This document shows positions 51,143-59,576 of a stretch of DNA of 64,000 nucleotides, piece after piece. Origin of the DNA: CAZNNH01 sp964574335 (GTDB taxonomy: Bacteria > Acidobacteriota > Vicinamibacteria > Fen-336); contig CAZNNH010000005.1 in NCBI GenBank assembly GCA_964574335.1, forward strand, positions 29,637 to 93,636. The letters are read 5' to 3'. The first letter of the stretch is position 1. The number at the start of each line of letters is the position of its first letter. A program made the position numbers and the translations under genes. The notes under the pieces are model-generated. The model was not told the origin of the DNA and did no database searches. It saw only the letters and a program-made list of their open reading frames with translations.

Positions 51143-52071
51143 AGATCGCCACCGCCCGCGAGCTGCGGCCGCTGCTCGCAGAGGAGGCCGCGCACTGGGC
51201 CGACCAGCTCCTCTGGGACTATCGGGACGTGGCGGCGGCGGTAGAGACGGGCCTGGACCGCCGGGCCCTGGCGGGCTGGATGCTGGAGGAGACGGGGCGT
51301 CCGGTCGCCTACTGCTACTACATGCTCGAGGGGGGGCGGACCATCGTCGGCTCGGTCTTCGTGACCGCCGGCCGGCGCGGGCAGGGGATCGAGGAGTCCT
51401 TGCTGGCATCGGTCCTGGCGGAGGCGCAGGCCGACCGGGAGCAGAGCCGGGTGGAGTGCCAGACCCTGTTCTCGACCTCGCGGGGGGCGGATGGGTGCTT
51501 CGAGCGGGCCGGCTTCGTGGGGCGCCCCCGCCGCTACATGATGCGGGGCCTCGAGGACTGGGTGGCTTCGCCCGGCGAGCGCCCCGCGCTGCGGCCGTTC
51601 CGGCGCTCCGACCTCGCCGCCGCCGCAGATGTCATCCATGAGAGCCACCGCGGAAGCCTGGATGCCGCCCTCAACCGGACCTACTCCACGCCGGAGCGCT
51701 GCCGCGGGTTCGTCGAGACGCTGGTGCTGCGCTCCGGGTGTGGCCACTTCAACGCGGCCGCCTCGTTCGTTGCCGAGGAGGGAAACACCATCGTCGGCGT
51801 GGTGCTGGCCAGCTTCCTCTCGCCCAAGAACGGCCACATCTGCCAGGTGTCGGTCCGGCCCTCGGCCCAGCGGAGAGGGACCGGCGGCCAGCTCATGGCG
51901 GCGGCGATGGACGCGTTCCAGAGCCAAGGGCTGGCGGTGGCCAGCCTCTCGGTGACGGTCGGGAACGACGGCGCCGGCCGTCTGTACGAGCGTCTGGGCT
52001 ACCGGGTCCGCCGCCAGTTCGCCGCCCACGCCTGGGTCCGGCCCCCCGCGCGAATCGAGCTACCCGCGTGA
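51124..52071 (+). CDS. Tandem GNAT N-acetyltransferase
   Basis: The 315-residue protein has two GNAT folds. The first half (1-145) has VGSVFVTAGRRGQGIEESLL, a degenerate acetyl-CoA loop; the second (about 155-315) is complete: GHICQVSVRPSAQRRGTGGQLMAAAMDAF (R/QxxGxG/A motif), SLSVTVGNDGAGRLYERLGYRVRR. It acetylates an unknown amine. It overlaps the PilZ gene and ends 4 nt inside the TPR gene, so the three form one translation unit. Confidence 0.85.
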   Translation: MRTKSLKIATARELRPLLAEEAAHWADQLLWDYRDVAAAVETGLDRRALAGWMLEETGRPVAYCYYMLEGGRTIVGSVFVTAGRRGQGIEESLLASVLAEAQADREQSRVECQTLFSTSRGADGCFERAGFVGRPRRYMMRGLEDWVASPGERPALRPFRRSDLAAAADVIHESHRGSLDAALNRTYSTPERCRGFVETLVLRSGCGHFNAAASFVAEEGNTIVGVVLASFLSPKNGHICQVSVRPSAQRRGTGGQLMAAAMDAFQSQGLAVASLSVTVGNDGAGRLYERLGYRVRRQFAAHAWVRPPARIELPA

Positions 52072-53543
52072 TCCTGTCGCTGACCGCCGCGCTGCTCTCG
52101 GCCGGGGTCGGTGGCGAGCGTCCGGTGGTGGTGATGACGCCAGAGGTGGTGGGCTCGCCGGCGCCGCCTTCGTGGGTGGTGGCCGTGATTGCCGAAGAGC
52201 TGCCCCGGGCCCTCGACTGCCTGGGGGTGGTGGCCCTGACCCGCAGTGATCGCCTGCGCGCCCAGGAGACGCTGGCCCTGCCGACCGGCCGGCTGAGCCT
52301 GGCCAGCTCGATCCACCTCTCCGAGGCGGTCGGGGCGTCGTACCTGGTCCTCGGCCGCGTCGAGCAGCGCGAGCAGGCGCTCCAGGTGGCGCTGCGCGTC
52401 GTCGACCTCGACGCCGCTCGGCTGGCCGGGGGGGTCGCGGCGGGCGGCGACCCGGAACGGCTCTCGGTGCTGATCACAGAGCTGGCCCGCGGGATCGCCA
52501 GGCGAGTGGTGCCGGGGGCGGAGCCGGTGTCCCCCTGCTCGGAGCCGGCATCCAGCGAGGCCCTTCGATCGCTCGGCGAGGGGCTTTCCGGGATCGGCTC
52601 GGAAGCGCGAGCCCGGCACCTGGGCCGGGCGTTGGACCTGGACCCGGGCCTTGTGTCGGCTCGGCTGGCCCTGGCGCGAGAGCTGGCGTCGCTGGGAGAC
52701 GCCGATGCCGCGCTCCGGCAGCTCGCTGCGGTGCCCGACACCGGGCCGGCGGCCAGCGAGGCGCGCTTCCTGATGGGCGTGGTGGCGCTGCAGGCCGGCC
52801 GGGCGAGCGAGGCAGCGGAGGTCTTCGGCCGGCTCGCCGAGGCGGGCTCGCCGGGACCGGCCCTGCTCAACGACCAGGCGGTGGCGCTTCGACGCGCAGG
52901 CGATCCGTCGGGCCAGGCGATCGGCATGCTCCGGCGCGCCGCCGAGGCGGCTCCGGGAGCGACCACGCCCGCCTTCAACCTGGCTCGGGCGCTGGTGGAC
53001 GAAGGGGCCTCCGAGGAGGCCGCGTTCTGGGCGCGCGGCGTGCTCCAGAAGCGGCCTCACGATGCGGAGGCCTACCTCCTGCTCGAGCGGGCGACCCGCG
53101 CCGGGCCGCCGGCCAGCGGGCTGCGGCCGCTTCCGGCCGAACGGGTGGTCCCCTCCGAGCGGCTGCTCGAGCGGGATGCCGACCAGGACGCCGACCAGGA
53201 CGCCCTGGTCTTGGCACACCTCGACCGCGCCGAGGCGCTGCTCGAGGCGGGGCGCCACCAGGCGGCGGCCGGGGTGCTGCAGCGGGCCGCCTACCTGGAC
53301 CCGTTCAGCGGCCGCGCCCACCTGCTCATGGCCCGCGCCTACCGGGCCCAAGGCGAGCTGGAGCTGGCCGTGGGGGAGCTGCGGATGGCGCTGTGGTGTC
53401 GCAGCGACCCCGCGGCGCACATGGAGCTGGCCGAGACGCTGTGGGAGCTGGGGCGACTCGAGGAGGCGCGGGGTCACGCCCGGTCGGTGCTTCGGGTCGA
53501 TCCGGAGAACCCGGAGGCCCGGCGGATCCTGGGTGCTCGCTGA
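52068..53543 (+). CDS. Exported TPR protein
   Basis: The 491-residue protein begins with a short hydrophobic segment (VILSLTAALLSAGVGG) which may be a signal peptide, then a domain like those that compose protein-activity scores (PVVVMTPEVVGSPAPPSWVVAVIAEELPRALDCLGVVALTRSDRLR; LVLGRVEQREQALQVALRVVD), similar to TolB-N/FlgO-like folds, and from about residue 190 a series of TPRs. A short DADQDADQDA repeat occurs near 370. GTG 52068 overlaps the GNAT stop. Function unknown; TPRs suggest a scaffold. Confidence 0.7.
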   Translation: MILSLTAALLSAGVGGERPVVVMTPEVVGSPAPPSWVVAVIAEELPRALDCLGVVALTRSDRLRAQETLALPTGRLSLASSIHLSEAVGASYLVLGRVEQREQALQVALRVVDLDAARLAGGVAAGGDPERLSVLITELARGIARRVVPGAEPVSPCSEPASSEALRSLGEGLSGIGSEARARHLGRALDLDPGLVSARLALARELASLGDADAALRQLAAVPDTGPAASEARFLMGVVALQAGRASEAAEVFGRLAEAGSPGPALLNDQAVALRRAGDPSGQAIGMLRRAAEAAPGATTPAFNLARALVDEGASEEAAFWARGVLQKRPHDAEAYLLLERATRAGPPASGLRPLPAERVVPSERLLERDADQDADQDALVLAHLDRAEALLEAGRHQAAAGVLQRAAYLDPFSGRAHLLMARAYRAQGELELAVGELRMALWCRSDPAAHMELAETLWELGRLEEARGHARSVLRVDPENPEARRILGAR

Positions 53544-53576
53544 GCCCGTCGGCCGCCGCACCGGGCCGGCGGTGGC

Positions 53577-53582
53577 TATAAT
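53577..53582 (+). promoter_or_regulatory. TATAAT -10 box directly before a start codon
   Basis: A perfect TATAAT ends 7 nt before ATG 53590 and no SD is present, so a leaderless transcript is likely. No good -35 is visible. Confidence 0.5.
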
Positions 53583-53589
53583 CGCCTCG

Positions 53590-54183
53590 ATGCTCGCCCT
53601 CACGCTGTCGACGTTGCTCCTGGCCTCCGCTGCCGGGGCCGCTCAGGAGCCTCCCGCCGTCCTCTCGGCGGCCGCGGCCGACTCCTTCGACCAGAAGCTG
53701 CGGGCGCTGCTGGCCCGCGCCCGGCAGCCGCTCGACGAGCGCGCGGAGCGGATCGCGGTGACCGAGGCCGAGGTGAACTCCTACCTGGGTCTGCGTCTTC
53801 TGCCGCGGCTTCCGCCCGGCGTGTCCGGCCTCACGGTGAGGCTCGGCAAGGGGGTTCTCGAGGCCCGGGCCCTGGTCGACGTGGATCAGGTGCGGGCTCG
53901 TCTGGAGGGCGGCGCGTGGGCGCCGCTCTCGCTGCTCACTGGCAACGTGGCGGTCGAGCTGGCCAGTCGGATCATCTCTGACGACGGGTTCGCCCGCCTC
54001 GAGGTCCAGGAGGTCTGGGTCGGCTCGATGCCGGTGCCGACGTCGGCGGTGGAGAGGTTGGTGGCCGCGTGGACTCGGACGGCGCAGAACCCGGAGGGCT
54101 TCGACATCCTCTCGCCCTTCCGGCTCCCCTACTCCGTCAAGCGGGTCCGGGTCCGTCCCGGGCTGGCCTCCCTGGAGTTCTGA
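53590..54183 (+). CDS. Exported protein of unknown function
   Basis: The 197-residue protein has a signal peptide (LALTLSTLLLASAAGAA) and a mature domain with AVTEAEVNSYLGLRLLPRLPPGVSGLTVRLGKGVLEARALVDVDQVR and FDILSPFRLPYSVKRVRVRPGLASLEF. The pattern of long beta strands recalls lipid-binding TULIP/DUF2993-like proteins, but I am not certain. It is followed by recG with 25 nt between, so probably shares a transcript. Confidence 0.65.
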   Translation: MLALTLSTLLLASAAGAAQEPPAVLSAAAADSFDQKLRALLARARQPLDERAERIAVTEAEVNSYLGLRLLPRLPPGVSGLTVRLGKGVLEARALVDVDQVRARLEGGAWAPLSLLTGNVAVELASRIISDDGFARLEVQEVWVGSMPVPTSAVERLVAAWTRTAQNPEGFDILSPFRLPYSVKRVRVRPGLASLEF

Positions 54184-54208
54184 CCGCTCCGGCCACCGGC
54201 GCCAGCGC

Positions 54209-56302
54209 ATGGAGCTGAGGGCGGCCGTCCAGTCGGTCAAGGGGATCGGCCCCAAGCGCGCGGAGGCCCTGGCCGAGGCCGGCGTGGTCACCATCGAGGA
54301 CCTGCTGGGCTGGCTCCCGCTGCGCTACGAGGACCGGCGGGTGCTGGTGGCGCTCGGCCAGCTCCAGCCGGGTCAGCCGGCCCTGGTCTGCGGCACGGTG
54401 ATGACGGCCTCGTTACGTCGTGGGCGCCGGATGTCGCTGTTCGAGATCCAGATCCAGGACGGCACCGGTCGGCTCCGCGCCATCTGGTTCAACCAACCCT
54501 TCCTGCGCCAGTCGCTGGTGCGGGGCTGCCGGGTGGTGCTGTTCGGGAAGGTCGAGCGGGATGCCCGCCATCGGGGCGGACGGGTGATGGCCTCGCCGCA
54601 GCATGAGGTCCTGGAGGACGAGGAGCCGGGGGGGCACGTCCACAGCGGCCGCATCGTTCCCGTCTACGAGAGGCTCGGCCCGCTCACTGGCAACACGCTG
54701 CGGCGCATCCTCACCGAGCTGGTGCGCGGCCTCCCGAAGGACCTTCCCGACGTCCTGGGGCCGGAGGTCCGCCGGCGCCTCGGAGTGGGAGGGCGGCTGC
54801 AAGCCCTTCGGGAGGTCCACGATCCCGCCGACTCGGACCTCGACGAGCTGAACCGGGGGCGGAGCCCCGGCCACCAGCGCCTGATCCTCGAAGAGCTGTT
54901 CCTGTTCCAGCTCGGCCTGGCCTATCGGCACGGGCTCGAGCAGCGCCGGCGGGGCATCGCGTTCCAGGTGTCGGAGCGCACCCGTCGCGCCGCTCGCGAG
55001 GTGCTTCCCTTCCGCCTCACCTCGGCCCAGAGACGGGTGGTCCGCGAGATCGTCGACGACATGCGCTCGCCCAGGCCCATGAACCGGCTGCTGCAGGGCG
55101 ACGTCGGCTCCGGGAAGACCGTGGTGGCCCTGATGGCGATGGTGGTGGCGGTGGAGGACGGCTACCAGGCCGCATTGATGGCGCCCACCGAGGTGCTGGC
55201 CGAGCAGCACCACCTGACCCTGCGCGAGCTGCTGAGGAGCCGCCCGTACCGGGTCGAGCTGGTGAGCGGCTCGCTGGCGGGTCGGGCTCGTAAGACGGCC
55301 CACGCCCGAGTGGCCGACGGGACGGCCCGGATCGCCGTGGGGACCCACGCCCTGATCCAGGAGTCGGTGACGTTCCAGCGCCTCGGCCTGGTGATCGTCG
55401 ACGAGCAGCATCGGTTCGGGGTGCTGCAGCGGGAGCGGCTCCGCCAGAAGGGGGGGCCGGTCGATGTGCTGGTGATGACGGCCACGCCGATCCCCAGGAC
55501 CCTGGCGCTGACCGCCTACGGCGATCTCGACACCTCGGTGCTGGAAGAGCGGCCGCCCGGACGTAGCCCGGTGCGGACGTTGCACCGCTCGGCGACGGGG
55601 CGCCGCGAGGTGGTCGACCTGGTGCGCCGAGAGGTGCGAGAGGGGGGGCAGGCCTTCGTCGTCTACCCGCTGGTGGCGGAGTCCGAGAAGCTGGAGGACG
55701 TCCGTGCGGTGACCCAGATGGCCGGGGAGTGGAGCCGGGAGCTGGCGGAGGCCCGGGTGGGGATCCTGCACGGGCGCCTTTCGGGCGCCGTGAAGGAGCA
55801 GGTGATGCTGGCCTTCGGTCGCCGGGAGCTCGACGTGCTGGTGAGCACCACCGTGATCGAGGTGGGGATCGACGTCCCGAACGCGTCGGTGATGGTGATC
55901 GAGCATGCCGAGCGCTTCGGCCTGGCCCAGCTCCACCAGCTCCGCGGGCGGGTGGGCCGAGGCCAGCGCCCCGCCACCTGCGTGCTGCTGAGCCACGGGC
56001 GGCTCTCGCCCGAGGCCCGCGAGCGGCTCGCCGTCATGGTCGAGACCGACGACGGCTTCCGGATCGCCGAGCGGGACCTGGAGATCCGGGGCCCCGGCGA
56101 CTTCTTCGGCACCCGCCAGTGGGGGGTGCCGAACCTGCGGATCGCCCGCCTGGAGCGGGATCGGGACCTGCTCGAGCACGCTCGGCAGGTGGCCTTCGGG
56201 TATGCTCGCGATCGGCCCGCGGCCGACGTCGAGGAGCTGCTGCGGGCAGACCTGCCCGGCGGCGGCTGGGAGCGCCGCTTCGGGCTGGCGCTTTTGGGCT
56301 GA
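54209..56302 (+). CDS. recG: ATP-dependent DNA helicase RecG
   Basis: The 697-residue protein has the N-terminal wedge/OB domain (VKGIGPKRAEALAEAGVVTIEDLLGWLPLRYEDRR), Walker A in LLQGDVGSGKTVVALMA (about 300), the DEQH box (IVDEQHRFGVLQRERLRQK), MTATPIPRTLALTAYGDLD and C-terminal motifs LVSTTVIEVGIDVPNAS, AERFGLAQLHQLRGRVGRG and the TRG-like region ERDLEIRGPGDFFGTRQWG. RecG reverses stalled replication forks and moves Holliday junctions. Length is typical. Start ATG 54209. Confidence 0.97.
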   Translation: MELRAAVQSVKGIGPKRAEALAEAGVVTIEDLLGWLPLRYEDRRVLVALGQLQPGQPALVCGTVMTASLRRGRRMSLFEIQIQDGTGRLRAIWFNQPFLRQSLVRGCRVVLFGKVERDARHRGGRVMASPQHEVLEDEEPGGHVHSGRIVPVYERLGPLTGNTLRRILTELVRGLPKDLPDVLGPEVRRRLGVGGRLQALREVHDPADSDLDELNRGRSPGHQRLILEELFLFQLGLAYRHGLEQRRRGIAFQVSERTRRAAREVLPFRLTSAQRRVVREIVDDMRSPRPMNRLLQGDVGSGKTVVALMAMVVAVEDGYQAALMAPTEVLAEQHHLTLRELLRSRPYRVELVSGSLAGRARKTAHARVADGTARIAVGTHALIQESVTFQRLGLVIVDEQHRFGVLQRERLRQKGGPVDVLVMTATPIPRTLALTAYGDLDTSVLEERPPGRSPVRTLHRSATGRREVVDLVRREVREGGQAFVVYPLVAESEKLEDVRAVTQMAGEWSRELAEARVGILHGRLSGAVKEQVMLAFGRRELDVLVSTTVIEVGIDVPNASVMVIEHAERFGLAQLHQLRGRVGRGQRPATCVLLSHGRLSPEARERLAVMVETDDGFRIAERDLEIRGPGDFFGTRQWGVPNLRIARLERDRDLLEHARQVAFGYARDRPAADVEELLRADLPGGGWERRFGLALLG

Positions 56303-56312
56303 GGGGGCGGGC

Positions 56313-56903
56313 GTGCCGCGGATCATCTCGGGTCGGTATCGGGGCCGACGTCTCAAGACGCCGGCAGGGGCGGCGACACGGCCGACGGCGAGTCGGGTGC
56401 GGCAGGTGCTGTTCGACATCCTGGCCCCGGAGCTGCCTGGGTGTCGGTTCCTCGACGCCTTTGCGGGCAGCGGCGGGGTGGGGCTCGAGGCGCTGTCGCG
56501 GGGGGCCGCCCAGGTGGTGCTGGTGGAGCGTGGCCGAGCGGCGCTTGCGGCGCTGCGGGCCAACCTCGAGTCGCTCGGCGGGGATCCACGGGTCGAGCTG
56601 CGGCGGGACGACGGCCTGGTCGCGCTGCGAGCCGCCGCTCGGCGGGGGACGGCCGCGTTCGACCTCATCTTCCTCGATCCGCCCTACGAGAGCGAGCTGG
56701 CCCGGGCCGCGCTCGAGGTCATCGCCGACGGAGGAGCCCTGCGGGCGGGAGGGACGGTGGTGGTCGAGCACTTCCACAAGCGGCCGCTACCGGAGACAAT
56801 AGGGCGGCTGGCGCGGGACCGAGTGGTGCGGGTGGGGGACCACCTGCTGAGCTTCTATCGGCTGGCGCCGAGCGAGCAGGGAGGAGGGTCCGAGGTTGCG
56901 TGA
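56313..56903 (+). CDS. rsmD: 16S rRNA (guanine(966)-N(2))-methyltransferase RsmD
   Basis: The 196-residue protein starts PRIISGRYRGRRLKTPAG, with RPTASRVRQVLFDIL, the SAM-binding FLDAFAGSGGVGLEALSRGA and the catalytic DPPY motif (LIFLDPPYESE). It methylates G966 of 16S rRNA. GTG 56313 is 10 nt after recG stop. The stop overlaps coaD by 8 nt; the rsmD-coaD pair is common in bacteria. Confidence 0.95.
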   Translation: MPRIISGRYRGRRLKTPAGAATRPTASRVRQVLFDILAPELPGCRFLDAFAGSGGVGLEALSRGAAQVVLVERGRAALAALRANLESLGGDPRVELRRDDGLVALRAAARRGTAAFDLIFLDPPYESELARAALEVIADGGALRAGGTVVVEHFHKRPLPETIGRLARDRVVRVGDHLLSFYRLAPSEQGGGSEVA

Positions 56904-57483
56904 GTCGCGCCGTTCGCTGGCCGTCTTCCCGGGCTCGTTCGATCCGATCACCAACGGGCACGTCGACATCATCGCGCGGGCCACCAGCGTCTTCGAGGAG
57001 CTGATCGTGGCGGTGCTGGTCAACCCCGAGAAGCAGCCGCTGTTCACCGTCGAGGAGCGGGTGGCGATGATTCGCAGGGCCTATCGGGGCAACCGCCGGG
57101 TGCGCGTCGACACCTTCTCGGGTCTCCTCGTCGACTACGCCCAGGCGGTCGGCGCCCAGGTGATCGTGCGGGGCCTGCGTGCCATCTCCGACTTCGAGTT
57201 CGAGTTCCAGATGGCCCTCATGAACCGGCGCCTGAACCCGAGCATCGAGACCGTCTTCCTGATGCCGGCGGAGAGCTACTCCTATCTCTCGTCGCGGCTG
57301 GTCAAGGAGATCTTCCAGCTCGGGGGAGGGGTGGGCGGACTGGTCCCTCCGGTCGTCGAGCGTCGGCTCAGCCAGGCCTGCGGGACCCGGGCAGGGCAGC
57401 CGGTCCCGGGGACGGAGGCAAGGCGTCCAGTCCCGGGGACGAAGGCAAGGCGTCCAGTCCCGGGGCCCAAGCGGAGGCGATGA
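56896..57483 (+). CDS. coaD: Phosphopantetheine adenylyltransferase with repeat-derived C-terminal tail
   Basis: The first 160 residues are a normal CoaD: AVFPGSFDPITNGHVDIIARA (with the HxGH-like TNGH site), NPEKQPLFTVEERVAMI, VIVRGLRAISDFEFEFQMALMNRRL and ETVFLMPAESYSYLSSRLVKEI. It makes dephospho-CoA from phosphopantetheine and ATP. About 35 extra residues follow, including three copies of a 9-residue unit (PVPGTEARR, PVPGTKARR, PVPGPKRRR) encoded by 27-bp DNA repeats. The tail should not touch the active site. TTG start at 56896; stop overlaps the next ATG by 4 nt. Confidence 0.94.
   Translation: MRESRRSLAVFPGSFDPITNGHVDIIARATSVFEELIVAVLVNPEKQPLFTVEERVAMIRRAYRGNRRVRVDTFSGLLVDYAQAVGAQVIVRGLRAISDFEFEFQMALMNRRLNPSIETVFLMPAESYSYLSSRLVKEIFQLGGGVGGLVPPVVERRLSQACGTRAGQPVPGTEARRPVPGTKARRPVPGPKRRR
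57403..57468. repeat. 27-bp tandem repeats within the 3' end of coaD
   Basis: Two complete 27-bp units (57403-57429 and 57430-57456; one base differs) and a partial third (57457-57468). Each begins GTCCCGGGGACG, a near-palindrome. They encode the 9-residue repeats of the CoaD tail in frame. The unit is not the GGGGACA...TGTCCCC family, although it also has a GGGGAC block. Confidence 0.9.
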
Positions 57484-58718
57484 GCGCCCACCGAGGGTCG
57501 GCCCTGGACCTCTCCAGGCGCGCGCGGTCGCTCGAGGTGTCGCCGACGGTGTCGGTGTTTCAGCGAGCGCGGGAGCTCTCCGCCCGGGGGGTCCCGGTGC
57601 TGGACTTCAGCGTCGGCGAGCCGGATCAGCCGACACCGGACCACGTCCGGCTGGCCGCGGAGCGGGCGCTCCAGGCCGGTCGGACCCGGTACACGGTGGC
57701 CCTGGGGTTGCTCGAGCTGCGACAGGCCATCGTCCGTCGCTACCTCGCCGACTATCAGGTGGCCTTCGCCCCGGACGAGGTGGCGGTGGCCAGCGGCGGC
57801 AAGTTCGCCCTGTACTCCGTCTGCCAGGTCCTGCTCGACCCCGGGGACGAGGTCCTGGTCCCCCATCCCTGCTGGCCGACCTTCAACGACGCCATCCGGC
57901 TGGCGGGAGGCCGGGCGGTCCCGGTGCCGACCTCGGAGCGCCACGGCTTCCGGATCACCGCTCGAGCCCTGGACCGCGCCGTCACTCGCCGGACCCGGGC
58001 GGTCGTGATCTGCTCCCCGTCGAACCCGACCGGCGCCGTGGTCTCTTCGCGGGAGCTGCTGGGCATCGCCCGTCTGGCCGAGCGGCGGGGCTTCACCCTG
58101 CTGTACGACGACACCTACGCCCACCTGACCTTCGGCGGTGACCCGCCTCCCTTGCGCCGTATCCGGGAGAGCATGGCCGACCGGCTGGTGATCCTGGGCA
58201 CCGCCTCGAAGAGCTACTGCATGACCGGCTGGCGGATCGGCTGGGTGCTGGGCCCCCGGGCGCTGATCCAGGCCTGCGCTGGCCTCAACTCCCACAGCAT
58301 CCAGTCGCCGGCCACCTTCGCCCAGCTCGGGGCGGTGGCGGCCCTCTCCGGCTCCCAGCGCTCGGTGCGACAACTGGCGCGCGAGTACCGTCGGCGGCGG
58401 GACCGCAGCTTTCGGGCGCTCGCGGCGATCCCGGGGGTCCGTTGCCTCGAGCCGGAGGGGGGCTTCTACCTGTTCCCGAACCTGAAGGCGTTCCTGAGCG
58501 ACGACGTCCCCGATACGCTGACGCTGGCGGCGCGGCTTCTGGACGAGGAGCGGGTGGCGGTGGTCCCCGGAGAGGGCTTCGGGGCCCCGGGGCACGTCCG
58601 GATCTCGTTCGCCCGGCCGATCCCGGAGCTCGAGCAGGGGATACGACGGCTCGGCTCGTACCTCGAGGCGTTGAGGGACCGTCCCCGTCCCCGGCGCCGC
58701 TCGGGGGGCCGAGCGTGA
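57480..58718 (+). CDS. Class I/II pyridoxal-phosphate aminotransferase (aspartate-type)
   Basis: The 412-residue protein has the fold-type I pattern: FSVGEPDQPTPDHVR, GGKFALYSVCQVLLDPGDEVLVPHPCWPTF, SPSNPTGAV, LYDDTYAHLTF and the PLP lysine in TASKSYCMTGWRIGWVLGPR (near 245), then EGGFYLFPN and RISFARP. It is most like aspartate/prephenate aminotransferases of subgroup I-gamma. Substrate is unproven. It overlaps coaD by 4 nt and the next gene by 4 nt. Confidence 0.9.
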   Translation: MSAHRGSALDLSRRARSLEVSPTVSVFQRARELSARGVPVLDFSVGEPDQPTPDHVRLAAERALQAGRTRYTVALGLLELRQAIVRRYLADYQVAFAPDEVAVASGGKFALYSVCQVLLDPGDEVLVPHPCWPTFNDAIRLAGGRAVPVPTSERHGFRITARALDRAVTRRTRAVVICSPSNPTGAVVSSRELLGIARLAERRGFTLLYDDTYAHLTFGGDPPPLRRIRESMADRLVILGTASKSYCMTGWRIGWVLGPRALIQACAGLNSHSIQSPATFAQLGAVAALSGSQRSVRQLAREYRRRRDRSFRALAAIPGVRCLEPEGGFYLFPNLKAFLSDDVPDTLTLAARLLDEERVAVVPGEGFGAPGHVRISFARPIPELEQGIRRLGSYLEALRDRPRPRRRSGGRA

Positions 58719-59092
58719 CCCACCTGGAGCTGCGACCGGGCGTGGCCCTGCTGGTCTTCCTCCGAGAGCCCAAGGAGCGGATGTGGGGGAGGCTCGTGGA
58801 GATGCGGGCCGAGGGCGTGATCGTGCGCGGCCTCGACCTGGCGACCTTCGACGACTGGCTGCAGCAGGAGGCCCACAGTACCGAGAAGCTGATCGGGCCC
58901 GTCACGGTNNNNNNNNNNCCCATGCATCGCATCGAGCGCCTGGAGGTCGACGAGACCGTCGGCCCGGTGGTGAGCTGCTCGGACCGCTTCGAGGCGGGCG
59001 TCGGACGGTCGGTGGCCGAGGCGATCCCGCTGCCGCTCGGGTCCGGCCGAAGTCGCCCGGCTAGTAGCCGGCGAAGAAGAACCCGTCGTTGA
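58715..59092 (+). CDS. Small protein of unknown function, with assembly gap
   Basis: GTG 58715 overlaps the aminotransferase stop. It reads LRPGVALLVFLREPKERMWGRLVEMRAEGVIVRGLDLATFDDWLQQE, then the gap of 10 N and MHRIERLEVDETVGPVVSCSDRFEAGVG. Both parts look protein coding and are in frame across the 10-base gap, but the true gap size is unknown. The last 15-20 Arg/Ser-rich residues overlap the convergent gene and may be spurious. Family not recognised. Confidence 0.6.
   Translation: MTHLELRPGVALLVFLREPKERMWGRLVEMRAEGVIVRGLDLATFDDWLQQEAHSTEKLIGPVTXXXXPMHRIERLEVDETVGPVVSCSDRFEAGVGRSVAEAIPLPLGSGRSRPASSRRRRTRR
58909..58918. other. Assembly gap of 10 undetermined bases
   Basis: Ten N inside a small coding region. 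This is a fixed-length placeholder, so the frame across it is not secure. Confidence 0.95.
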
Positions 59093-59576
59093 GCGGGCCC
59101 ACCGCGGCGAGGAAGGTCGGGAACAGCAGCGAGACCTCGCCGGGGAGGCACTCCGCGGCGCCTCGGCCACGGCCCGGCCACGGCCGCCAGGCGCCGGCCT
59201 GCGGGTGGCTCCAGTACTGGGAGTAGCCGGCAGCGGCCTGGTCGCCGCGATAGTAGGCGGCGATGGAGTAGGGGTCTTCTCGGGGTGTGGCGGCCCAGGC
59301 CGACTCCGGTGATCGAGGGTTGCCCGCCATCGGCGGGACGTAGCCGAACGGCGCCGGCGACGAGCGGTAGAAGGACGCCAGGTCGTAGGGGTTGCCCAAC
59401 ACCTGGAGGTGGGGGCGAGGGACGGCCTCGTCGGTCTCGTCGTCGGCCTGGCTGTCGACCGGGTTGTCGACATCGCCTTGGATCGAAACCTCGCCTTGGG
59501 GCGTGACCTCGTCCTCGGCCCACGCCGGGCTCGCCAGCAGGAGCGACACACCGATCATCAGCCACGGGCTCTTCAT
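59061..59576 (-). CDS. Exported protein of unknown function
   Basis: The 171-residue protein has a signal peptide (MIGVSLLLASPAWAED). The mature part is acidic (GEVSIQGDVDNPVDSQADDETDE) then Pro/Tyr/Gly-rich (NPYDLASFYRSSPAPFGYVPPMAG; YYRGDQAAAGYSQYWSHP), ending GFFFAGY. No family is recognised. ATG 59576 has GGAGGT upstream. It converges with the small gene on the plus strand, overlapping by about 30 nt. Confidence 0.6.
   Translation of the reverse strand: MKSPWLMIGVSLLLASPAWAEDEVTPQGEVSIQGDVDNPVDSQADDETDEAVPRPHLQVLGNPYDLASFYRSSPAPFGYVPPMAGNPRSPESAWAATPREDPYSIAAYYRGDQAAAGYSQYWSHPQAGAWRPWPGRGRGAAECLPGEVSLLFPTFLAAVGPLNDGFFFAGY

Noticed and set aside
57403..57468. Same mobile palindrome family as at 28 kb and 34 kb
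   Set aside because: It shares only a GGGGAC block; period (27 bp) and arms differ, and it is inside a coding frame.
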